64,000 nucleotides of DNA from Pseudomonas sp. 21 (lineage in GTDB: Bacteria; Pseudomonadota; Gammaproteobacteria; Pseudomonadales; Pseudomonadaceae), in assembly GCF_000955805.1 (NCBI RefSeq), contig NZ_JYOA01000007.1, positions 93,382 through 157,381 on the forward strand. The letters run 5' to 3'. The notes under the pieces are model-generated. The model did no database searches and had not been told where the DNA came from. It saw nothing but the letters and a program-made list of their open reading frames with translations. Of this stretch, positions 18,824-28,111 are shown in pieces (position 1 is the stretch's first letter; every line of letters starts with the position of its first letter). The position numbers and the translations under genes are program-made.

Positions 18824-19273
18824 CTAGGCCGTGAGGTCCAGCCAATAGGTGTAGAACTTGTCGTCCCGCTTGTAGCCCAGGCGCTCGTACAGCGACTGGC
18901 CAGCGTGGTTGGTCTTCGCCGTCTCCAGCATCAGGCCGCAGGCGCCGGTGGCTTCGCCATGGGCGCGGGCAGCGTTCATCAGCGCCTCGCCATAACCATC
19001 GCGGCGCGCGGCCGGCAGCACATAGAGGTCACTGACCAGCCAGGACGCCTGCAGCGCCAGGGAAGCGAAGAACGGGTACAGCTGCACGAAGCCGACCGCC
19101 AAGCCATCGATGCTGCGCGCGATGAACACCGTGGACTGGCCACTGCCGATGCGCGCCCCGAGGTACTCGCGAATCTTCGCGTGGGGCGCGGGCACCTCGT
19201 AGAAATCGAGGTAGCCGGAAAACAGCGGAACCAGGTCATCCAGATCGGTGGGGGTGGCAAGCGTCACGGACAT
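18824..19273 (-). CDS. GNAT-family N-acetyltransferase
   Basis: A 149-residue acetyltransferase of unknown substrate. SWLVSDLYVLPAARRDGYGEALMNAAR contains the acetyl-CoA-binding V/I-x-P-x-x-R-x-x-G-x-G/A pattern. LMLETAKTNHAGQSLYERLGYKRDDKFYTYWLDL is the typical GNAT end (substrate in the motif B region). ATG 19273 is chosen since a GGAG site lies 11 nt upstream and the longer reading to 19393 begins in non-conserved sequence. First gene of a two-gene unit with the ACT protein at 18286. Confidence 0.85.
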   Translation of the reverse strand: MSVTLATPTDLDDLVPLFSGYLDFYEVPAPHAKIREYLGARIGSGQSTVFIARSIDGLAVGFVQLYPFFASLALQASWLVSDLYVLPAARRDGYGEALMNAARAHGEATGACGLMLETAKTNHAGQSLYERLGYKRDDKFYTYWLDLTA

Positions 19274-19567
19274 GCGGGATTCTCCAGGAGGGAAGAAGCA
19301 GTATAGGCACGGCGAGGTTAGCCGGCTGCGACGGGCTGCCACAGGTACCCATTCGGGTAATGCGTGTACAGTTTTAAGATTTATCTGGAACAATCCAGAT
19401 GATATTTGCGAACATAAGATCTGCTACGTGACTGATATGCGTACTTTGGTCTAACCGCGACGCTAGCCCACTGATTTTTCCCACGGCATCATGTAGTATT
19501 CCGCGGCTCGGACTACAAGGCGTTTTGCCTGTGTCCAGAGCTGGTCCTGAGCAGAGTGAGGCAAGCA

Positions 19568-21745
19568 ATGACTGAACGCGTTCAAGTCGGTGGCCTGCAG
19601 GTCGCCAAAGTCCTTTTCGACTTCGTGAACAACGAAGCCATTCCCGGCACCGGCATCGAAGCCGGCAAGTTCTGGGCGGGCGTAGAAACCGTAATCAACG
19701 ACCTGGCGCCCAAGAACAAGGCCCTGCTCGCCAAGCGCGATGACATCCAGGCGAAAGTCGACGGCTGGCACCAGGCCCGCGCCGGCAAGCCGCATGACGC
19801 AGCCGCCTACAAGGCCTTCCTGCAGGAAATCGGTTACCTGCTGCCCGAGCCGGCCGACTTCCAGGCCAGCCCGCAGAACGTCGACGACGAAATCGCCCGC
19901 ATGGCCGGCCCGCAGCTGGTCGTGCCGGTGATGAACGCGCGCTTCGCCCTGAACGCCGCCAATGCCCGCTGGGGCTCGCTGTACGACGCCCTGTACGGCA
20001 CCGACGCGATCAGCGAAGAGAACGGCGCCGAGAAGGGCAAGGGCTACAACAAGGTCCGCGGTGACAAGGTCATCGCCTTCGCCCGCGCCTTCCTCGACGA
20101 AGCCGCTGCGCTGGAATCCGGCTCCCACGTCGACGCCACCGCCTACGTCGTGAAGAACGGCGCGCTGGCCGTGACCCTGAAGAACGGCAGCGAGACCGGC
20201 CTGAAGAACGCCGCTCAGTTCCTCGCCTTCCAGGGCGAAGCCGCCAAGCCGAAAGCCGTGCTGCTCAAGCACAACGGCCTGCACTTCGAAATCCAGATCG
20301 ACCCGACCAGCCCGATCGGCCAGACCGACGCCGCTGGCGTGAAAGACGTCCTGATGGAGTCCGCGCTGACCACCATCATGGACTGCGAAGACTCCGTCGC
20401 CGCCGTCGATGCCGACGACAAGGTCGTGGTCTACCGCAACTGGCTGGGCCTGATGAAAGGCGACCTCGCCGAGCAGGTCTCCAAGGGCGGCAGCACCTTC
20501 ACCCGCACCATGAACCCAGACCGCGTCTACACCAAGGCCGACGGTTCCGAGCTGAGCCTGCATGGCCGCTCCCTGCTGTTCGTGCGTAACGTCGGCCACC
20601 TGATGACCAACCCAGCGATCCTCGACGCCCAGGGCAACGAAGTGCCCGAAGGCATCCAGGACGGCCTGTTCACCAGCCTGATCGCCATTCACAACCTGAA
20701 CGGCAGCGCCACCCGCAAGAACAGCCGCACCGGCAGCGTGTACATCGTGAAGCCGAAGATGCACGGCCCGGAAGAAGTCGCCTTCGCCGCCGAAATCTTC
20801 AGCCGCGTCGAAGACCTGCTGGGCCTGCCGCGCAACACGCTGAAAGTCGGCATCATGGACGAAGAGCGCCGCACCACCGTCAACCTGAAGGCCTGCATCA
20901 AGGCCGCCGCCGAGCGCGTGGTGTTCATCAACACCGGCTTCCTCGACCGCACCGGTGACGAGATCCACACCTCCATGGAAGCCGGCGCCATGGTGCGCAA
21001 GGGCGCCATGAAGACCGAGAAGTGGATCGGCTCCTACGAGAACAACAACGTCGACGTCGGCCTGGCCACCGGCCTGCAGGGCAAGGCGCAGATCGGCAAA
21101 GGCATGTGGGCCATGCCCGACCTGATGGCCGCCATGCTCGAGCAGAAGATCGCTCACCCGCTGGCCGGCGCGAACACCGCCTGGGTTCCGTCGCCGACCG
21201 CCGCCACCCTGCACGCGCTGCACTACCACAAGGTCGACGTGTTCGCCCGCCAGGCCGAGCTGGCCAAGCGCGCACCGGCTTCGGTGGACGACATCCTGAC
21301 CATTCCGCTCGCCCCGAACACCAACTGGAGCGCGGAAGAGATCAAGAACGAGCTGGACAACAACTCCCAGGGCATCCTCGGCTACGTAGTGCGCTGGATC
21401 GACCAGGGCGTCGGCTGCTCCAAGGTGCCGGACATCAACGACGTCGGCCTGATGGAAGACCGCGCGACCCTGCGCATCTCCAGCCAGCTGCTGGCCAACT
21501 GGCTGCGCCACGGCGTAGTGACCGAAGAGCAGGTGCTGGAAAGCCTCAAGCGCATGGCTTCGGTGGTGGATCGCCAGAACGCCGGTGACGCCCAGTACCG
21601 CCCGATGGCGCCGAACTTCGACGACAACGTGGCCTTCCAGGCTGCGCTGGAACTGGTCCTCGAAGGCACCCAGCAGCCCAACGGCTACACCGAGCCGGTC
21701 CTGCACCGCCGCCGCCGCGAGTTCAAGGCCAAGAACGGCCTGTAA
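19568..21745 (+). CDS. glcB: Malate synthase G
   Basis: A 725-residue enzyme condensing glyoxylate with acetyl-CoA to malate, in the glyoxylate and glycolate pathways. [27 protein letters not shown] is the isoform G start. [69 protein letters not shown] and [18 protein letters not shown] are conserved active-site blocks; Asp/Glu of CEDSVAAVD and MDEERRTT hold the magnesium. Length matches the 723-725 aa family. ATG 19568 is preferred to an upstream GTG at 19556. A 294-nt leader separates it from the divergent GNAT gene. No glycolate oxidase genes are adjacent, as in PAO1 (PA0482). Confidence 0.97.
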   Translation: MTERVQVGGLQVAKVLFDFVNNEAIPGTGIEAGKFWAGVETVINDLAPKNKALLAKRDDIQAKVDGWHQARAGKPHDAAAYKAFLQEIGYLLPEPADFQASPQNVDDEIARMAGPQLVVPVMNARFALNAANARWGSLYDALYGTDAISEENGAEKGKGYNKVRGDKVIAFARAFLDEAAALESGSHVDATAYVVKNGALAVTLKNGSETGLKNAAQFLAFQGEAAKPKAVLLKHNGLHFEIQIDPTSPIGQTDAAGVKDVLMESALTTIMDCEDSVAAVDADDKVVVYRNWLGLMKGDLAEQVSKGGSTFTRTMNPDRVYTKADGSELSLHGRSLLFVRNVGHLMTNPAILDAQGNEVPEGIQDGLFTSLIAIHNLNGSATRKNSRTGSVYIVKPKMHGPEEVAFAAEIFSRVEDLLGLPRNTLKVGIMDEERRTTVNLKACIKAAAERVVFINTGFLDRTGDEIHTSMEAGAMVRKGAMKTEKWIGSYENNNVDVGLATGLQGKAQIGKGMWAMPDLMAAMLEQKIAHPLAGANTAWVPSPTAATLHALHYHKVDVFARQAELAKRAPASVDDILTIPLAPNTNWSAEEIKNELDNNSQGILGYVVRWIDQGVGCSKVPDINDVGLMEDRATLRISSQLLANWLRHGVVTEEQVLESLKRMASVVDRQNAGDAQYRPMAPNFDDNVAFQAALELVLEGTQQPNGYTEPVLHRRRREFKAKNGL

Positions 21746-21767
21746 GAGCTTCGCCAAGCGTTGAAAG

Positions 21768-21793
21768 AACCGCCCTTCGGGGCGGTTTTTTTA
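21768..21793 (+). terminator. Rho-independent terminator of glcB
   Basis: Stem AACCGCCC / GGGCGGTT with a TTCG tetraloop, then seven Ts. It starts 23 nt after the glcB stop. Confidence 0.92.
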
Positions 21794-21828
21794 TGCCTAT
21801 CGGTTGGGATTGGTGCCGCCCCCAGCCG

Positions 21829-21895
21829 ATCGCTGACAGCGTCCGCTCCTACGCCGAGCCTACCTGTGAGGGTGGGAGCGGACTCTGTCCGCGAT
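21829..21895. repeat. REP element (GCGGACTCTGTCCGC type) after glcB
   Basis: Arms at 21829-21852 (ATCGCTGACAGCGTCCGCTC...) and 21873-21895 (GGGAGCGGACTCTGTCCGCG...). It is inverted relative to the copy at 8848. The outer bases are diverged (GTGGGAGC instead of GTAGGAGC). Confidence 0.75.
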
Positions 21896-21931
21896 TGCCC
21901 TTGAGCCACTTCGGAACCCATGCGTAACGCC

Positions 21932-21952
21932 TGTGCACAATTATTGTGTACA
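21932..21952 (+). promoter_or_regulatory. 21-bp operator-like dyad upstream of the NCS1 permease gene
   Basis: TGTGCACAAT-T-ATTGTGTACA is a near-perfect palindrome (9 of 10 arm positions), embedded in AT-richer DNA about 240 bp upstream of the permease start. It resembles GntR/LacI-class sites. No regulator gene is adjacent, so the cognate factor is unknown. Confidence 0.5.
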
Positions 21953-22190
21953 AAATCCCCAGTCAGCTAGTTTCCCGTATCGGCAGGATCTGACTCTCAA
22001 GTCAATGATTGCTATGGGAAAATTATTTCACGCCCCCTTGAACACCTGGCAAAGCCGCACCAAACAAGGGCTCTGCTCGATTCCAAAGGCAGGGGAAAAT
22101 CAAGCGGAGCTGCAAGGTGAACCGGGCTGGCACGGAATTGGCTTTTGCACACAAACCAAAAAAAGCCGTGCATACAAAGCCGAGTAGCCC

Positions 22191-23720
22191 ATGACCAGCA
22201 GTCCTACCCACCTGTCCGGCGTTACCCCCCTCCAATCTGTCGATAGCGCGGCCGCCGCCCGGCCGGCCGCGCCAACCCTGAGCCCACGCCTGTACAGCGC
22301 CGACCTGGCGCCGACCAAGGCTGCGGGCCGCAGCTGGGGGCGCTACAGCCTGTTCGCGCTGTGGACCAACGATGTGCACAACATCGCCAACTACTCCTTT
22401 GCCATCGGCCTCTTCGCGCTGGGCTTGAGCGGCGCGCAGATCCTCGCTGCCTTCGCCCTGGGCGCGCTGGTGATCTACGGGCTGATGAACCTGTCCGGCT
22501 ACATGGGCCAGAAGACCGGCCTGCCCTACCCGGTGATGTGCCGTATCAGCTTCGGCATCCACGGCGCGCAGGTGCCGGCGCTGATCCGCGCGGTGATCGC
22601 CATCGCCTGGTTCGGCATCCAGACCTACCTCGCCTCGGTCGTGCTGCGCGTGCTGCTCAGCGCCATCGCTCCGAGCCTGGCGGCCTACGACCAGGACTCG
22701 ATCCTCGGCCTGTCGACCCTGGGCTGGATCACCTTCCTCGGCATCTGGTGCGTGCAGTTGGTGATCTTCGCCTACGGCATGGAGATGGTGCGCCGCTACG
22801 AATCCTTCGCCGGCCCGATCATCCTGGTCGCCTTCGCCAGCCTCGCCGGCTGGATGTACTGGCGCGCCGGGCTGTCGATTGCCTGGTCCAGCGGCAACGC
22901 GCCGACCGGCGCGACCATGTGGCTGAAGGTGCTCGGTGCCGCGGCACTGTGGGTTTCGCTGTACGGCACCATGATCCTCAACTTCTGCGACTTCACCCGC
23001 AATTGCCCGGACCGCCGCACCATCAGCGTCGGCAACTTCTGGGGCCTGCCGGTGAACATGCTGGGCTTCGCGCTGATCGCCGTGGTGCTGGCCGGCGCGC
23101 AGTTCAGCATCGACGGCAGGCTGGTGCAGAACCCCACCGAGATCGTCGCCGCCATCCCCAACACCTTCGGCCTGGTGCTGGCCTGCCTGGCCTTCCTGAT
23201 CGTCACCGTGGCGGTGAACATCATGGCCAACTTCGTCGCCCCCGCGTACGTGCTGACCAACCTCGCGCCGAACCTGCTGAACTTCCGCCGCGCCGGCCTG
23301 CTCAGCGCCACCATCGCCGTGCTGATCCTGCCGTGGCACCTGTACAACAGCCCGGCGGTGATCGTGTACTTCCTCGGCGGCCTGGGCGCACTGCTCGGCC
23401 CGCTGTACGGGATCATGGTCACCGACTACTACCTGGTGCGCCGTGGCCGGGTGAACCTGCCGGAGCTCTACAGTGAAAGCCGCGAGGCGGCCTATCACTT
23501 CAGCGGCGGGGTCAACCTGCGTGCGGTGGCGGCGTTCGTCCCGGCCGCGCTGATCGCCATCGTCCTGGCGCTGGTGCCGGCGTTCGAAACGCTGTCGCAT
23601 TTCTCCTGGTTCTTCGGTGCCGGGCTCGGCGCGCTGATCCACTTCGCCCTCGCCGACCGCAAGCGCAGCCATGTGGATGTCTGCGGCGAATCCATCGCGG
23701 TGGACGCTGCGCATCACTGA
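22191..23720 (+). CDS. NCS1-family nucleobase/allantoin permease
   Basis: A 509-residue membrane transporter of the nucleobase:cation symporter-1 family with 12 predicted membrane segments. LFALWTNDVHNIANYSFAIGLF is the NCS1 signature near residue 50. GLPYPVMCRISFGIHGAQVPALIRAVIAIAWFGIQTY (TM2-TM3) is the substrate-site block. NFCDFTRNCPDRRTISVGNFWGLPVNML and GLGALLGPLYGIMVTDYY are also conserved. Likely substrates are cytosine, uracil, allantoin or hydantoin; the sequence does not decide among them. It stands alone, with its own upstream dyad and a shared terminator. Position fits PAO1 PA0476. Confidence 0.9.
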   Translation: MTSSPTHLSGVTPLQSVDSAAAARPAAPTLSPRLYSADLAPTKAAGRSWGRYSLFALWTNDVHNIANYSFAIGLFALGLSGAQILAAFALGALVIYGLMNLSGYMGQKTGLPYPVMCRISFGIHGAQVPALIRAVIAIAWFGIQTYLASVVLRVLLSAIAPSLAAYDQDSILGLSTLGWITFLGIWCVQLVIFAYGMEMVRRYESFAGPIILVAFASLAGWMYWRAGLSIAWSSGNAPTGATMWLKVLGAAALWVSLYGTMILNFCDFTRNCPDRRTISVGNFWGLPVNMLGFALIAVVLAGAQFSIDGRLVQNPTEIVAAIPNTFGLVLACLAFLIVTVAVNIMANFVAPAYVLTNLAPNLLNFRRAGLLSATIAVLILPWHLYNSPAVIVYFLGGLGALLGPLYGIMVTDYYLVRRGRVNLPELYSESREAAYHFSGGVNLRAVAAFVPAALIAIVLALVPAFETLSHFSWFFGAGLGALIHFALADRKRSHVDVCGESIAVDAAHH

Positions 23721-23728
23721 GGCCGACA

Positions 23729-23752
23729 AGGCCGCCTTCGGGCGGCCTGGTT
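23729..23752. terminator. Bidirectional terminator between convergent genes
   Basis: Stem AGGCCGCC / GGCGGCCT with a TTCG loop at 23729-23748. It lies between the NCS1 permease stop (23720) and the hydrolase stop (23756). T-tract is weak on both sides. Confidence 0.6.
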
Positions 23753-23755
23753 CGT

Positions 23756-24553
23756 TCAGGGCGCCAGCAGGAAGTCCAGCACCGCGCCTTCGAACTCACG
23801 GGGAAACTCGATGTTCGACAGGTGTACCGCCGGCAGTGTGAACAGGCGCGCGCCGGGGATTGCCTCGGCAATCAGCTCGCTGTGATCCGCGGCGGTAACC
23901 GTGTCGAATTGCCCTGCGATCACCAGCGTGGGCAGGCGGACGTTCCGCAAGGCCGTGCGCAGATCGGTTTCCTGCACGGCGGCAAAGGAACCGGCCAGCC
24001 CGTGCCGGTTGGTCGCCAGCAGCGTGGCGCGGAACGGCGCCACCTCCGGGCGGTCCTGCTCCAGCCAGGTCGCCGGGAACCAGTTGCCGAGGAAGGTCGC
24101 GGCGGTGTCCCGCATATCCTCCGCCTCCAGCACTTCGGCGATGCGCGCCTCCCACTGATCCTGTGGCCCCAGCCAGGCGGAAGTGTTCGCCAGCACCAGT
24201 CGCTCGATACGCTGCGGTGCGTTCAGCGCCAGCCATTGCCCGACGAAACCACCGAGCGACAAGCCGAGAAAATGCGCACGTTGCACACCCAGTGCGTCCA
24301 GCAATTCGATGACGTCTTCGCCCAGCCGCGCCAGCGAGTACGGCCCCGGCGGCACGCTGGAAGCGCCATGGCCGCGAGCGTCGTAGCGCAGCACGCGGAA
24401 GTGCTCGCTCAGCGCGGCAATCTGGCCGTCCCACATATGCAGGTCGGTGCCGATGGAGTTGGACAGAACCAGCAGCGGCAAGCCGCCGGCGCCATCCAGG
24501 CGGTAGGCAATGCGCACGTTGTCGCGGGTCGTCAGGTAGTGCAGCGGGCTCAT
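23756..24553 (-). CDS. Alpha/beta hydrolase, 3-oxoadipate enol-lactonase-like
   Basis: A 265-residue hydrolase. SNSIGTDLHMWDGQIAALSEHFRVLRYDARGHGASSVPPGPYSL is nearly diagnostic for the PcaD family, which opens 3-oxoadipate enol-lactone in the beta-ketoadipate pathway. The nucleophile elbow is LGLSLGGFVGQ (Ser at ~97). The acid is in AGQFDTVTA and the His in PAVHLSNIEFP. The genuine pca operon is not here, so this is probably a PcaD paralogue acting on a related lactone or ester. It diverges from the LysR gene with ~97 bp between starts, a common regulator-target arrangement. Position fits PAO1 PA0480. Confidence 0.85.
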   Translation of the reverse strand: MSPLHYLTTRDNVRIAYRLDGAGGLPLLVLSNSIGTDLHMWDGQIAALSEHFRVLRYDARGHGASSVPPGPYSLARLGEDVIELLDALGVQRAHFLGLSLGGFVGQWLALNAPQRIERLVLANTSAWLGPQDQWEARIAEVLEAEDMRDTAATFLGNWFPATWLEQDRPEVAPFRATLLATNRHGLAGSFAAVQETDLRTALRNVRLPTLVIAGQFDTVTAADHSELIAEAIPGARLFTLPAVHLSNIEFPREFEGAVLDFLLAP

Positions 24554-24650
24554 GGGGGCGTCTCCGTCAGTGAAGGTGCAGACGAAGGTAGTTGCCGCGG
24601 CATTCCGAAGAAATTACAAAGAGCTGACCAGGACTGTCAGGAAAGCTGAC

Positions 24651-25526
24651 ATGCACGATTTCACCCTGCACGACCTGCAATGCTTCGATGCCGTGGCCAC
24701 GGCGGGCGGTTTCCAGGCGGCGGCGCAGCAACTGCACCGCTCGCACCCGGCGGTGTTCGCCGCCGTCGCCCGGCTGGAGCGCCAGCTCGGTTTCGCACTG
24801 CTGGATCGCAGCGGCTACCGCGTCACCCTGACCGCCTCCGGCCAATCCTTCCATCGCCGCGCCCAGGGTTTGCTGCGCGAGCTGGGCAGCCTGCGCGACC
24901 ACGCCACGCACCTGGCCGCCGGAGAGGAAAGCGAGCTGCGCGTGGTGCTGGGCGACTTCTGCCCGCGCCCTGCCCTGCTGGAACGATTGGCGCGCTTCTT
25001 CTCCGCTGAACCGCAGACGCGGCTGCAGCTGTACTTCGAAAGCGTCAGCGGCCCGCTGGAGCGGCTATTGGACGATGAGGCGGAACTGATCCTGCACCGT
25101 GTCGACAAGGCCGATCCGCGCCTGGAATGGCTGGACCTGGGCGCCGTGGATTTCATCCCGGTCATTGCCCCGGCGCTCCTGCCGGAAATGGAGAGTCCCG
25201 GCCCGGACCACCTGCGCCAACTCACCCAGTGCGTCATGCGCGACAGCGCCCGGCACTCGCCGCCGGTGGACTTCTTCACCCTCGAAGGAGCCCCGCAATG
25301 CACCGTGCCGGACCAGGCGATGAAAAAGGAGTTGGTGCTGCACGGTCTGGCCTGGGGGCACCTGCCGCGTCACTTGATAGAAGAGGAACTGGCCGAGGGC
25401 CGCCTGCGCGACCTCAGCGGAGCACAACTGCCTGGCCGTCGCGAGGAACTGGTCGCCGCGCGCCTGCGCGACCGCGCCCACGGCCCAGTCGCGCAACGGC
25501 TCTGGAGCTTCCTGCAGGCAGGCTGA
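24651..25526 (+). CDS. LysR-type transcriptional regulator
   Basis: A 291-residue regulator. The winged helix-turn-helix covers residues ~4-65: FTLHDLQCFDAVATAGGFQAAAQQLHRSHPAVFAAVARLERQLGFALLDRSGYRVTLTASG. A substrate-binding domain follows (LRVVLGDFCPRPALLERLARFF onward). ATG 24651 is chosen; the reading frame extends 33 codons upstream with no homology. It diverges from the PcaD-like hydrolase gene and may control it. Its stop is directly abutted by the stop of the GST gene (25527), leaving no room for a separate terminator. Confidence 0.9.
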   Translation: MHDFTLHDLQCFDAVATAGGFQAAAQQLHRSHPAVFAAVARLERQLGFALLDRSGYRVTLTASGQSFHRRAQGLLRELGSLRDHATHLAAGEESELRVVLGDFCPRPALLERLARFFSAEPQTRLQLYFESVSGPLERLLDDEAELILHRVDKADPRLEWLDLGAVDFIPVIAPALLPEMESPGPDHLRQLTQCVMRDSARHSPPVDFFTLEGAPQCTVPDQAMKKELVLHGLAWGHLPRHLIEEELAEGRLRDLSGAQLPGRREELVAARLRDRAHGPVAQRLWSFLQAG

Positions 25527-26279
25527 TCAGCTGCGACTCATTGGCCCGCGCACCGGCTGCTCGCGCAGGTGGCTGACCTCGCTGACCGGCGCACCCGCTG
25601 CGATCAGCGCCTCGCGCTGCTGCAGGATCGGCGTGCGGGCGATGGCGCGCTCGAACCGGTGGAGTTTTTCGAACGCCGGCAGGGCGAAGGCCGCTTCCAG
25701 CATCGCCGCCAGTTTCGGCCAGCGCTGGGCATCGAGCGGGTAGCGGGCGAACTGCGCGTTGCGCATGAAGCAGGCCACGCTGATGTCGGCGATGGACAGC
25801 TCGCCGAACAGCCAACCGCTTTCCGGCAACTGCGCTTCCAGGTAGTCGAAGATCGACGGCAGATCCTGTTGATAGGTCTTTTCCAGCACCGCTGCGTCCG
25901 GCTCGCGGCCCCACACGCCACGGCCGATCACCAACTGGTCGAACAGCTGCCAGATCACGACCTGGCCCATGCGGCTGTCGGCGAACTCCTCGATCCAGCG
26001 TGCGCGAGCGCGCTGGGTGATATCCGCCGGGTAGAGCGCAGGCTGTGGATAACGCTCTTCCAGGTACTGGCAGATCACCGAGGAGTCGTTGAGCACCAGC
26101 TCTCCGTCCACCAATACCGGCACCTGGCGCAGCGGGCTGAGGCGCTCGAACTCGGCGTTGCCGTAAAAGGGCACGACGGAGTCGATGCGGTAGTCCACGC
26201 CCTTCATCTCCAGCAGGACCAGCGCCTTGCGCACATAGGGGGACAGGTAGGAGCCGATGATGAGTACCGGGTCGGACAT
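25527..26279 (-). CDS. Glutathione S-transferase family protein
   Basis: A 250-residue cytoplasmic GST. The N-terminal thioredoxin-like domain (residues 1-80) reads MSDPVLIIGSYLSPYVRKALVLLEMKGVDY, with SPYVRK as the active-site segment. RQVPVLVDGELVLNDSSVICQYLEERYP carries the cis-Pro and the glutathione-binding Ser. The alpha-helical C-terminal domain follows with SIADISVACFMRN. The substrate is unknown. ATG 26279 is the natural start. It ends nose to nose with the LysR gene. Position fits PAO1 PA0473. Confidence 0.88.
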   Translation of the reverse strand: MSDPVLIIGSYLSPYVRKALVLLEMKGVDYRIDSVVPFYGNAEFERLSPLRQVPVLVDGELVLNDSSVICQYLEERYPQPALYPADITQRARARWIEEFADSRMGQVVIWQLFDQLVIGRGVWGREPDAAVLEKTYQQDLPSIFDYLEAQLPESGWLFGELSIADISVACFMRNAQFARYPLDAQRWPKLAAMLEAAFALPAFEKLHRFERAIARTPILQQREALIAAGAPVSEVSHLREQPVRGPMSRS

Positions 26280-26387
26280 GGCTGTTCTTCTTATAGGAAT
26301 GGGCGCCCGATTGTAGATCGTGCTGCGAACGGTGGACAAAAGCCGACGGGCGCCAATTGCGCGCGTGACTGCACTTTGCGATCATTT

Positions 26388-26406
26388 GCGAATAGTTATC
26401 GTTTTT
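26388..26406 (+). promoter_or_regulatory. Possible Fur box upstream of the ECF sigma gene
   Basis: GCGAATAGTTATCGTTTTT matches 11 of 19 positions of the canonical Fur consensus GATAATGATAATCATTATC. It lies 36-54 nt before the sigma start, where iron-starvation ECF genes normally carry a Fur site. The match is moderate. Confidence 0.5.
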
Positions 26407-26441
26407 GAACTTGATCCCATTCGGGTCATTGGGGGAGTAGC

Positions 26442-26960
26442 TTGTCGGCCATCCAGATGGGTAGCGGCGAACTCGTTGGCGCCTTGTATCGCGATCACCG
26501 CGACTGGCTGACTGCCTGGCTGAACCGCAGCCTGGGCTGTCCGCAGCGCGCCGAAGACCTGAGCCAGGACACCTTCGTCCGCGTGCTCGGTCGGCGCGAG
26601 CTGCCCTCCCTGCGCGAACCGCGCGCCTTCCTGGTGACCGTTGCCAAGGGCCTGCTGGTGGACCACTGGCGCCGCGTGGCGCTGGAACAGGCCTACCTCG
26701 ACGAACTGAAATGCCTGCCCGAAGCGGTGCAGCCCTCCGCCGAGGACCACTGCCTGATCCTCGCCGACCTGCGCGAAATCGACCGTCTGCTGGGCAAGTT
26801 GTCCACCCGCGCACGCAGCGCCTTCCTGCTCAATCGCCTGGACGGCCTGGGCCACGCCGAGATCGCCGAGCAGCTGGGCGTATCCGTACCGCGCGTGCGC
26901 CAGTACATCGCCCAGGGCCTGCGCCAGTGCTACGTCGCCCTGTACGGCGAGCCGACGTGA
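26442..26960 (+). CDS. fiuI: Iron-starvation ECF sigma factor, FiuI-like
   Basis: A 172-residue sigma-70 family ECF factor that should direct RNA polymerase to the receptor gene downstream when ferrichrome is present. Region 2 is LVGALYRDHRDWLTAWLNRSLGCPQRAEDLSQDTFVRVLGR (residues ~11-50). Region 4 is LSTRARSAFLLNRLDGLGHAEIAEQLGVSVPRVRQYIAQGLRQC (~117-162). A TTG at 26442 has an excellent GGGGGAG site four bases upstream; the ATG at 26457 has none, so TTG is preferred. Its TGA overlaps the GTG of the anti-sigma gene. Name by order and position (PAO1 PA0472 fiuI). Confidence 0.88.
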   Translation: MSAIQMGSGELVGALYRDHRDWLTAWLNRSLGCPQRAEDLSQDTFVRVLGRRELPSLREPRAFLVTVAKGLLVDHWRRVALEQAYLDELKCLPEAVQPSAEDHCLILADLREIDRLLGKLSTRARSAFLLNRLDGLGHAEIAEQLGVSVPRVRQYIAQGLRQCYVALYGEPT

Positions 26961-27919
26961 AGGGACCGGTATCCCTGCAGGTGCTGGACGAGGCGATCAG
27001 CTGGCAGCTGCGCCTGGGCTCCGGTGAATCGCGCCCGGACGATGAAGCCGCCTTCGCTCGCTGGCATTCCGCCCACAGCGAGCATGCCCGCGCCTGGAGC
27101 CAGTTGGGCATGCTCGACCGCAGCCTTGCCGGCGCCGCCCCCAAGGCCGCACGCAACGCCTTGCTGCGCTCGCCCGGCGAGTCGCGGCGCAAGGTCCGCC
27201 GGCTGGCCGGCACCGGGCTGTCGCTGCTGCTGGTCGGCGCGCTGGCGCTGGGTGTCGGCAACCGTTACGCGCCGGTGCGCTATGCCTTCTCCGACCTGGT
27301 AACCGCCACTGGCGAGCAGCGCGAACTGCGCCTGCCGGACAACACCCGGCTGGTGCTCAACAGCCGCACCGCCGTCGATGTGCGCTTCGACGCCGAGCAA
27401 CGGCGCATCGTCCTGCTCAGCGGCGAAATCCTGGTGGAGACCGCCCACGGCGACAGCCGCCCGTTCATCGTCGAAACCGACGAGGGCCGCCTGCGTGCCC
27501 TCGGCACGCGCTTCCTGGTGGAGCGTGACGAAGGCGACAGCACCTTGCTCAGCGTCCTGCAGTCCGCCGTGGCCGCACGCCCCGAACAACTGCCGGACGA
27601 GCGCGTGATCAACCAGGGCCAGCAGGTACGTGTGCGCGCCGACGGCTTCGGCACAGTGGAGGCCAACAGTGCCACTGCCGACGCCTGGACCCACGGCATG
27701 CTGGTGGTGGACAACGTGCGCCTGGGCGAGTTGATCGACCAACTGGCTCGCTACAGCCCCGGCCACCTCGCGGTGGACCCGGCGCTGGCGGACCTGCGCA
27801 TCACCGGCAGCTTCCCGCTGAAGAACATCGACCTGGCGCTGAGCTCGCTGGAGCCGACGCTGCCGGTGCGTATCGAGAAGCACGGCCCCTGGTGGTCGCG
27901 CGTGGTGCCGCGCGGCTGA
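26957..27919 (+). CDS. fiuR: FecR-type anti-sigma factor, FiuR-like
   Basis: A 320-residue inner-membrane anti-sigma regulator. The cytoplasmic N-domain (residues ~1-80) includes LDEAISWQLRLGSG and DDEAAFARWHSAHSEHARAWSQL, the FecR/PupR DUF4880 signature. One membrane helix lies at ~83-105 (LAGTGLSLLLVGALALGVGN). The periplasmic FecR domain carries LVTATGEQRELRLPDNTRLVLNSRTAVDV, and a C-terminal STN-like fold (RLGELIDQLARYSPGHLAVDPALADLRITGSF) should contact the receptor. The GTG start at 26957 overlaps the sigma stop by GTGA. It transmits the receptor's siderophore signal to FiuI. Position fits PAO1 PA0471. Confidence 0.9.
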   Translation: MKGPVSLQVLDEAISWQLRLGSGESRPDDEAAFARWHSAHSEHARAWSQLGMLDRSLAGAAPKAARNALLRSPGESRRKVRRLAGTGLSLLLVGALALGVGNRYAPVRYAFSDLVTATGEQRELRLPDNTRLVLNSRTAVDVRFDAEQRRIVLLSGEILVETAHGDSRPFIVETDEGRLRALGTRFLVERDEGDSTLLSVLQSAVAARPEQLPDERVINQGQQVRVRADGFGTVEANSATADAWTHGMLVVDNVRLGELIDQLARYSPGHLAVDPALADLRITGSFPLKNIDLALSSLEPTLPVRIEKHGPWWSRVVPRG

Positions 27920-27929
27920 AGGTTCTTGC

Positions 27930-28009
27930 GTAGGAGCGAGCTTGCTCGCGAACGGATTCCCCCCCGGTTGCCAAGCCATCAAGGGGTTCGCGAGCGAGCT
28001 CGCTCCTAC
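27930..28009. repeat. REP pair between fiuR and fiuA
   Basis: Arms at 27930-27952 and 27987-28009 of the GCGAGCTTGCTCGC type, one base different between arms. It separates the regulator pair from the receptor gene and could limit read-through. Confidence 0.85.
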
Positions 28010-28111
28010 GAAAAGCCCTCCGGAAAAATATTTTCACCCCGCCCTATCACTTTTTGAATCTCGTCCGGCAAGGAGGCATCGAGAACCGTTTTCATTCAGG
28101 AGTCGTTTTCA

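Larger units (their letters stand above)
21794..22190. other. Intergenic region upstream of the NCS1 permease
   Basis: About 400 nt without a gene. It contains the REP element (21829-21895) and the operator-like dyad (21932-21952). An A/T-rich stretch (around 22000-22030) lies between dyad and gene. A short reading frame at 21933-22187 has no recognisable product and is not called. Confidence 0.5.

Noticed and set aside
19463-21757. 764-codon open frame opposite glcB
   Set aside because: Mirror of malate synthase codons with no motif of its own. Similar shadows at 28109-30361 (opposite fiuA), 55170-57869 (opposite argS) and 58548-60287 (opposite hslU).
22023-23729. 568-codon antisense frame in the NCS1 permease
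   Set aside because: Repeats of Q, H, R, G and E from reading TM codons backward; no ribosome site.
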